This document shows, one piece after another, positions 33,691 to 38,048 of a stretch of 38,048 nucleotides of DNA (its first letter is position 1; every line of letters begins with the position of its first letter). The notes under the pieces were generated by a model, which was given only the letters and a program-made list of their open reading frames with translations, was not told where the DNA came from and did no database searches. Source of the stretch: Rhizobium leucaenae USDA 9039. GTDB taxonomy: Bacteria > Pseudomonadota > Alphaproteobacteria > Rhizobiales > Rhizobiaceae. The DNA lies in NCBI RefSeq assembly GCF_000426285.1, contig NZ_AUFB01000035.1:1-38048 (forward strand), in the 5' to 3' direction. The translations under genes were made by a program, and so were the position numbers.

Positions 33691-34833
33691 ATGAAGACCA
33701 CTCGAACTATCCAAGGTAAGACGACAAAATTAAAAGTGGCTCCGCTCATCAGTTCGGACCCGCTGTTGTCGTCCAAGATCATAAATTTCATTGAGGGGGC
33801 ACGCGCAGTCACCCCCGCCGAGGTGGAAGCAAACAGCATCACGCGTTATCGTGTTACAAAATTCTATCGTGAACAGATCATCAACAGTGGTCATTATGAT
33901 CAGCTTAAATTCATCGTCGAGCCCTCATTCGAAGAGTTCGACGGTCCCGGCACTCTGGATACCAGCGGAGAGCACGAAAACACGGTCGCGCCCGGGTTTC
34001 AGCACAAGTACGCGCAAACAGGATTGTTGCTTGCAACGGACCGCTGCGCTTCATACTGCCGTTATTGCTTCCGCAAACGCATTGTCGGCAAGGACTCAGA
34101 TGAAATCGCAGCTGACCTTGGGCAGATTGCGCGATACATTGGAGGTCATCCTGAGATGACGAACGTCCTGATATCAGGAGGTGACCCGTTCGTGCTCAAC
34201 ACCGCCAGCCTCCATGAAATTCTTGATCATCTGCTGCCATTCCCACATCTGAATTCCATTCGTTTTGGCACAAAAATGCTCGCCTACGCGCCCCAAAGGT
34301 TTGAGGATCCTGCTCTAGTGGCCTTGTTCGAACGGATCCATGTAGCTGGAAAATCCGCAGTGATCGTTACGCATTTTGACCATATCGGCGAAATTTCGGC
34401 CGATGCGGAGCGAAGCATTCGGTCATTGCGGGCGCGTGGTACGCAGTTCCTAAACCAGTGCGTGCTTCTCGCGAAAGTCAACGATGACCCCGACATTTTG
34501 GCCGCGACCTTCGCCAAGTGTCACCATATGGGTGTCCGCCCATATTACCTATTTCAAGGCAGGCCGGTGAAAGGTGCATCGCATTTTCAGGTTCCACTGC
34601 GCCGCGGCCTGGAGATTTCGCATGGCATCAACCAACGCCTGAGCGGCATTCAAAAGACATTTAAATACATCATGTCGCATTACACTGGTAAGATCGAGAT
34701 TCTCGACTTTGGAACTGATGGCCGCGTCTATATGCGATATCACCAAAACAAGGCTTCAGAAAAGATCGGAAAGATCTTTTCCCGGCCGAACCTCGAAGGC
34801 GCCTGCTGGTTGGACGATTTGCCCGAAGGATGA
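33691..34833 (+). CDS. KamA-family radical SAM aminomutase with non-lysine pocket
   Basis: A 380-residue radical SAM protein of the lysine 2,3-aminomutase family, which moves an alpha-amino group to the beta carbon using a 4Fe-4S cluster, SAM and PLP. The cluster cysteines are C119, C123 and C126 in CASYCRYCFRKR. ISGGDPF is the SAM motif, and Lys334 in SHYTGKIEI is the probable PLP lysine. Against lysine aminomutase of Clostridium subterminale (from memory), the two aspartates that bind the lysine side-chain amine align with Arg291 (YYLFQGRPVKGASHF) and with a non-acidic residue about 7 before Lys334. A positive residue there suggests a carboxylate substrate such as glutamate. AAGGG lies upstream. 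It follows the kinase-like gene after an IS-scarred interval. Confidence 0.82.
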   Translation: MKTTRTIQGKTTKLKVAPLISSDPLLSSKIINFIEGARAVTPAEVEANSITRYRVTKFYREQIINSGHYDQLKFIVEPSFEEFDGPGTLDTSGEHENTVAPGFQHKYAQTGLLLATDRCASYCRYCFRKRIVGKDSDEIAADLGQIARYIGGHPEMTNVLISGGDPFVLNTASLHEILDHLLPFPHLNSIRFGTKMLAYAPQRFEDPALVALFERIHVAGKSAVIVTHFDHIGEISADAERSIRSLRARGTQFLNQCVLLAKVNDDPDILAATFAKCHHMGVRPYYLFQGRPVKGASHFQVPLRRGLEISHGINQRLSGIQKTFKYIMSHYTGKIEILDFGTDGRVYMRYHQNKASEKIGKIFSRPNLEGACWLDDLPEG

Positions 34834-34899
34834 GATCTGAGGGCGCCAATGCAAACTACCAAATCATTCCCTGTGGAAGTACCGTGGACGGCGATGATG

Positions 34900-35473
34900 A
34901 ACTCTCCCGCCGTGCGGCAGAACCAGTTTTTACGTTGAGATCTTCAGGAAGCATGCGCCGCTGGAGCAGAGACGCCAGGAGCATGACGGTGAGCAGGCAT
35001 AAAAGGTCTCTGAATCACCTGAGCAGGCGCAAGAAGTTGTAGCCAACGGCAGCCAGAACGGCATCGACGGCATCTCCTTTTGTCCGGCGAGATAATTGCG
35101 ATCCATCCGATGCTCGTTCTTGATGTGGCCGATGACGGGCTCGACGGCTGGCTCTCGTCGCATCTGTCGTTTGATGGCCGGCGTCACGCGGCGCTGTTGT
35201 GGCTTGTGAAGACCCGCAGCTTGTGACTCTCAGGTGAATTGTGGCCGCGATATCCGGCATCGGCCAGGTGCGGACAACTCGTTGCCGATCGTCTCCTCCA
35301 TGTCGGGGATGATGGTCTCGAGGGTGCGCCCATAATAGGGGTTCCTGGCAGTGCCATGGCATGGAGGGCGAACTGGCCGCCTTTGGAGAGCGGTTCAGTA
35401 TCGAGGCCACCGAGACTTGACGCCAAACTCGTAGGGCTTGTGCGCCTTGCCTTCGGATGCATTCGACTTCGTC
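34900..35473 (-). pseudogene. Decayed IS5-family transposase, interrupted by IS66
   Basis: Pieces of an IS5-type transposase occur in different minus-strand frames. They read YDEVECIRRQG-like, then SKGGQFALHAMALPGTP, LADAGYRGHN, TPAIKRQMRREPAVEPVIGH followed by IKNEHRMDRNYLAGQK, and finally KGDAVDAVLAAVGYNFLRLL followed by a stop. At least two frameshifts are needed; one is a lost base at the AGQK/GDA join near 35085. The 5' part is missing because the IS66 element begins at 35474; it should continue beyond the window. No intact protein can be made. Confidence 0.75.
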
Positions 35474-35498
35474 GTAAGCGCTCATTTCCATGCGCGTT
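35474..35498 (+). repeat. IS66 terminal inverted repeat, left end
   Basis: Begins GTAAGCGCTCATTTC, identical over 15 bases to the reverse complement of the right end at 38048. It lies beyond the tnpC stop, as usual in IS66. Confidence 0.85.
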
Positions 35499-35526
35499 GA
35501 CGCGGCCCGTTTGACCGGGGTCGCCG

Positions 35527-37122
35527 TCAGACGGCTGCCATTGGATCATGCAGCGGCGGTTTCAGCGTTTCAGCGAAGTTGAAGGGCAGCAGGTCGGTGA
35601 TGTCGGCTTCGATGACACGCTGCGGTAATTCGGTAAGGACGTGACGCAGATAAGCCAAGGGTTCGATGCCGCAGGCGCGGCATGTCAGCATGAGGCTGTA
35701 GATGACGGCACTGGCCTTGGCTCCGTCCACGGTGTCGCTGAACAGCCAACTCTTTCTTCCCGTGGCAAAAATCCTGATGTCGCGCTCAAGCAAGTTGTTG
35801 TCGATCGGCATCCTGCCGTCTTCTGTATAGCGCGTCAGGTACTCCCATTGGTTCAGGGTGTAGGACACGGCATCGCCAAGCTTGGTATCGGGCAAGACCT
35901 TCGGCGCGATGTCGTCGAGCCATGCCTTGAGAGCGTTCAGGATGGGGACGCTGTGTTGCTGGCGGAAGCGGTGGATGCAGTGATCTCGCGTTTCGTCCTT
36001 ATCCGGCTTCTCATTGCGCGCCTGGCTTTCAATCCGGTAGAGCTGCGCGAAGAACTTGAGCGCCTGCTCCGGCGGACCGCCGCCTTTCTTCCTTGCCTTG
36101 AGCGCGTCGACGAAGCGACGCCTGGAATGGGCCATACACCCAACATGGGTCGCGCCGTTCAATGTGCGCCAGGCGGTGTAGCCATCGCTCATCAAGATGC
36201 CGCGGTAGTCGCCGAGGAAGGCCTGCGGATAAATCTGGCCGCGGCCGGGTTGATAATCGAGCAGCACGATTGGCTCGCCGCTGTCTTCCCCGCTCCTGTA
36301 TGCCCACATGAAGGATGTGCTGGTGGCTTCCTTGTCCTTTTCCTTCAAGACCTGGACCGTGGTCTCGTCACCATGGATGAGCGGCTGCGCCCTGAGCCGC
36401 AATTTCAGGGCGTCATAGATTCGGGAGAGATGCCTCTCGCTCGATCCGATCACCCAATGCCCGAGAGCGCCGCGGCTGACGGGAACACCGGCACGCTCGA
36501 AGGCCTGGGCCAGGCGGTAGAGCGGCGTGCCATCGACATATTTATGGACGAGCGCGAAGGCCAGTGTCGAGGCCGTGGCGATGCTGCCCGGCAAGGCCTG
36601 CGCGGGCATTGGCGCGAGAATGACAGGCGTGTTGATGCCGGTGCGGTCGCAATGGCGGCAGGCATACTTGAACCGCACATTCTGCAGGACCTTGGCCTTC
36701 ACCTCGATATGGAGCTGCTCGGTGACCGCCTCACCCATGCGATGCATCTGGTGACGGCAGCAAGGGCAGGCCTTCTGATCGTGGGCAATGTCATATTCGA
36801 CGCGCTCGCGCGGCAGGTGTTCCGGCAGGGGCTTGCGGCCACGCTTCTTGCCCTCCGGCCTTTCGGTCGATGGCAAGCCGGTGTCCGGCAGGTGGACGAC
36901 CTCGCCATCTTCTCCGCTGGCGTCGTCATCGGCAACCTGCTCGGCTTCATCGAAGAGGCGGTCCACGTGCTTTTCGCTCTTCGGCGCAAAACGATGCAGC
37001 CGCGCCAGCACCAACTCTTCCTCGAGCTTGACCACGCGTTCCGTGAGCTGACGGTTTTCCGCCTGCAGCGCCGCAATGCGCGCCATCAACTCCTCAACAG
37101 TGGGTTCGCCGGGTCGGATCAT
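35527..37122 (-). CDS. tnpC: IS66 family transposase TnpC
   Basis: The 531-residue DDE transposase of the IS66 element. It has an N-terminal leucine-zipper-like region (IAALQAENRQLTERVVKLEE), a zinc-finger-like part with CPCCRHQMH and CRHCDRTGI, and the catalytic core. The core shows PLIHGDETTVQV for the first Asp, HVGCMAHSRRRFVDALK, and NNLLERDIRIFATGRKSWLF with the catalytic Glu. The C-terminus is ITDLLPFNFAETLKPPLHD. Full length and no internal stop indicate that it is potentially active. It lies downstream of tnpB by 54 bases. Confidence 0.95.
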   Translation of the reverse strand: MIRPGEPTVEELMARIAALQAENRQLTERVVKLEEELVLARLHRFAPKSEKHVDRLFDEAEQVADDDASGEDGEVVHLPDTGLPSTERPEGKKRGRKPLPEHLPRERVEYDIAHDQKACPCCRHQMHRMGEAVTEQLHIEVKAKVLQNVRFKYACRHCDRTGINTPVILAPMPAQALPGSIATASTLAFALVHKYVDGTPLYRLAQAFERAGVPVSRGALGHWVIGSSERHLSRIYDALKLRLRAQPLIHGDETTVQVLKEKDKEATSTSFMWAYRSGEDSGEPIVLLDYQPGRGQIYPQAFLGDYRGILMSDGYTAWRTLNGATHVGCMAHSRRRFVDALKARKKGGGPPEQALKFFAQLYRIESQARNEKPDKDETRDHCIHRFRQQHSVPILNALKAWLDDIAPKVLPDTKLGDAVSYTLNQWEYLTRYTEDGRMPIDNNLLERDIRIFATGRKSWLFSDTVDGAKASAVIYSLMLTCRACGIEPLAYLRHVLTELPQRVIEADITDLLPFNFAETLKPPLHDPMAAV

Positions 37123-37176
37123 CAGATTCTTGAATCTGAACCGTTTCGCCCCGTCAACCGCAGACGTTGCGAACTG

Positions 37177-37530
37177 TCAGCCGGCGATCTGGTATTGCCG
37201 AACCGGATGGCGGACCATCGCGTCGATATCAATGCCGTCGAGAATCCAGTGTAATTGCTCGGTCGTCAGCGTTACCACCATCATCTCCCGACGTGGCCAC
37301 CGGAACCGGTCTTCCGACAATCGCTTCAGCACCATCACAAAACCGGACCGATCGAAGAACAGGAGCTTCATCCGGTCACGGCGGCGATTGCAAAAGGCAA
37401 AGACCGCAGGCGCAAACGGGTCCAGCGCCATAGTCTCCTGCACCAGGACCGCAAGGCTGTTGATGCCGGCGCGGAAGTCGATCGGTTCGCGATGCAGGTA
37501 GACCTTGAGATCAGCGCCCAGTCTGAACAT
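37177..37530 (-). CDS. tnpB: IS66 accessory protein TnpB
   Basis: The 117-residue IS66 Orf2-type protein. Typical blocks are VYLHREPIDFRAGINSLAVL, FAFCNRRRDRMKLLFFDRSG and LKRLSEDRFRWPR. It is needed for transposition of IS66 elements together with TnpA and TnpC, though its molecular role is not settled. It overlaps the 3' end of tnpA by 20 bases, which is usual and implies translational coupling. The length matches the family and no damage is seen. Confidence 0.95.
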   Translation of the reverse strand: MFRLGADLKVYLHREPIDFRAGINSLAVLVQETMALDPFAPAVFAFCNRRRDRMKLLFFDRSGFVMVLKRLSEDRFRWPRREMMVVTLTTEQLHWILDGIDIDAMVRHPVRQYQIAG

Positions 37531-37966
37531 GACCCAAAGCTCCGATGATTGTCCTCAAAGCATCAGCATCACCGGATTCCAGCGTCAGCTTCACGCCGTT
37601 TGGTAGCAACGCGCTTATTTTGGAAGAACCTGACAGATTGGCCTTCCCCAGTGACGCCGGTTGGTCTTCCCTAAACGCGACCGGCATCTCCAACGAGGAG
37701 GTCCCGACAGGCAGGCTGCAGTCTGCCGCGACGACCGGGATAAACCGCGAGCTTGCAGATCCCGCCGAGAAGCGAGCCTCCCTGGCATCCTTGACCCATT
37801 TGCGCAGTAGGTTGGCATTGATCCCATGCGTAAGCGCAAGGCCGGATATCGACACACCAGGCTCAAGGCAGGCCGCAACAAGCCGCTCCTTTGATCCCGG
37901 ATCATAGCGGCGTCGCCCATCACGTCCCACCAACCGCACTCGCAGTTTCTGCTCTTCGTCACTCAT
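37511..37966 (-). CDS. tnpA: IS66 accessory protein TnpA
   Basis: The 151-residue IS66 Orf1-type protein with an N-terminal helix-turn-helix (about residues 20-60): RRRYDPGSKERLVAACLEPG, VSISGLALTHGINANLLRKW. This resembles the IS3/IS911 OrfA DNA-binding domain. The C-terminal half (IPVVAADCSLPVGTSSLEMP and after) is variable. It is the first gene after the right inverted repeat, 82 bases from the element end, where the promoter must lie. It appears intact. Confidence 0.93.
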   Translation of the reverse strand: MSDEEQKLRVRLVGRDGRRRYDPGSKERLVAACLEPGVSISGLALTHGINANLLRKWVKDAREARFSAGSASSRFIPVVAADCSLPVGTSSLEMPVAFREDQPASLGKANLSGSSKISALLPNGVKLTLESGDADALRTIIGALGHVQTGR

Positions 37967-38023
37967 ATTTGGTGTCCACCTATTTTAAGTGGACACTTCA
38001 TGCGGCAGAGAATTCAACGCGAA

Positions 38024-38048
38024 AAGGCGCAACGAAATGAGCGCTTAC
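38024..38048 (-). repeat. IS66 terminal inverted repeat, right end
   Basis: The reverse complement begins GTAAGCGCTCATTTC, identical to the left end for 15 bases. It ends exactly at the window edge, so the flanking target duplication is not visible. Confidence 0.85.

Larger units (their letters stand above)
35474..38048 (-). mobile_element. Complete IS66-family insertion sequence
   Basis: The element is 2575 bases. Its left end starts GTAAGCGCTCATTTC at 35474, and the reverse complement of the window's last bases starts identically. Beyond the 15 identical bases the ends share TGCGC two positions later. It carries the three expected genes tnpA, tnpB and tnpC in order on the minus strand. It is inserted in an older IS5-type transposase. 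IS66 elements make 8-base target duplications; the left flank is ACTTCGTC, so the same eight bases are predicted immediately after the window. Confidence 0.88.

Noticed and set aside
1..38048. CRISPR arrays, tRNA or rRNA genes
   Set aside because: No regularly spaced direct repeats and no recognisable tRNA or rRNA sequence were seen on either strand.

Overview
The window looks like part of an accessory replicon (symbiotic plasmid or symbiosis island) of a rhizobial alphaproteobacterium. Supporting signs are high GC, alphaproteobacterial families such as UPF0262 and a PhbA-type thiolase, dense amino-acid catabolism, and insertion-sequence debris at both ends. From memory, unchecked, the gene set resembles the y4tD-y4tM and y4uB-y4uC genes of the Sinorhizobium fredii NGR234 symbiotic plasmid.

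Layout. (1) 1-539: 3' end of a frameshifted IS701-like transposase. (2) 583-8187, minus strand: a catabolic set of class III aminotransferase, aldehyde dehydrogenase, 3-oxoacid CoA-transferase A and B, acetyl-CoA acetyltransferase with an internal deletion, UPF0262 protein and glutamate dehydrogenase. (3) 8598-17689, minus strand: hydrolases and deaminases resembling the ectoine/hydroxyectoine utilisation (eut/doe) set: C45 acyltransferase/hydrolase, EutD/DoeA-like M24 protein, EutA-like racemase, EutC, EutB, an M20 amidohydrolase, a Lrp/AsnC regulator, a second DoeA-like M24 protein and a carboxymuconolactone decarboxylase-like protein. (4) 17702-20146: a second class III aminotransferase diverging from an RpiR regulator. 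(5) 20528-24654: an ABC importer of the polyamine/iron type with a fused double permease. (6) 25202-30405: a third M24 protein, a CocE/NonD hydrolase, a GAF protein and a second C45 paralogue. (7) 31019-34833, plus strand: ATP-grasp ligase, glutamate 5-kinase-like kinase and a KamA-family radical SAM aminomutase. (8) 34900-38048: a decayed IS5-family transposase into which a complete IS66 element (35474-38048) has inserted.

How the genes may work together. The importer, acyl/peptide hydrolases, deaminases, two transaminases, semialdehyde dehydrogenase, CoA-transferase, thiolase and glutamate dehydrogenase form a plausible route from an imported N-acylated or cyclic amino compound to acetyl-CoA, NH3 and recycled glutamate. 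The closest known pathway is ectoine degradation. However, no AspA/AstE-type deacetylase (DoeB/EutE) is present; M20 and C45 enzymes are there instead, so the substrate may differ. The ATP-grasp/kinase/aminomutase trio looks biosynthetic. Its KamA homologue lacks the lysine-binding aspartates and has Arg at one of those positions, which suggests a carboxylate substrate such as glutamate.

The most interesting hypothesis is that the island both makes a specialised beta-amino-acid conjugate and imports and degrades it, as linked rhizopine synthesis and catabolism genes do. A near-identical 19-base element lies upstream of both the aminotransferase/rpiR pair and the importer, with a weaker copy upstream of the second C45 gene. 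It is a candidate shared operator.
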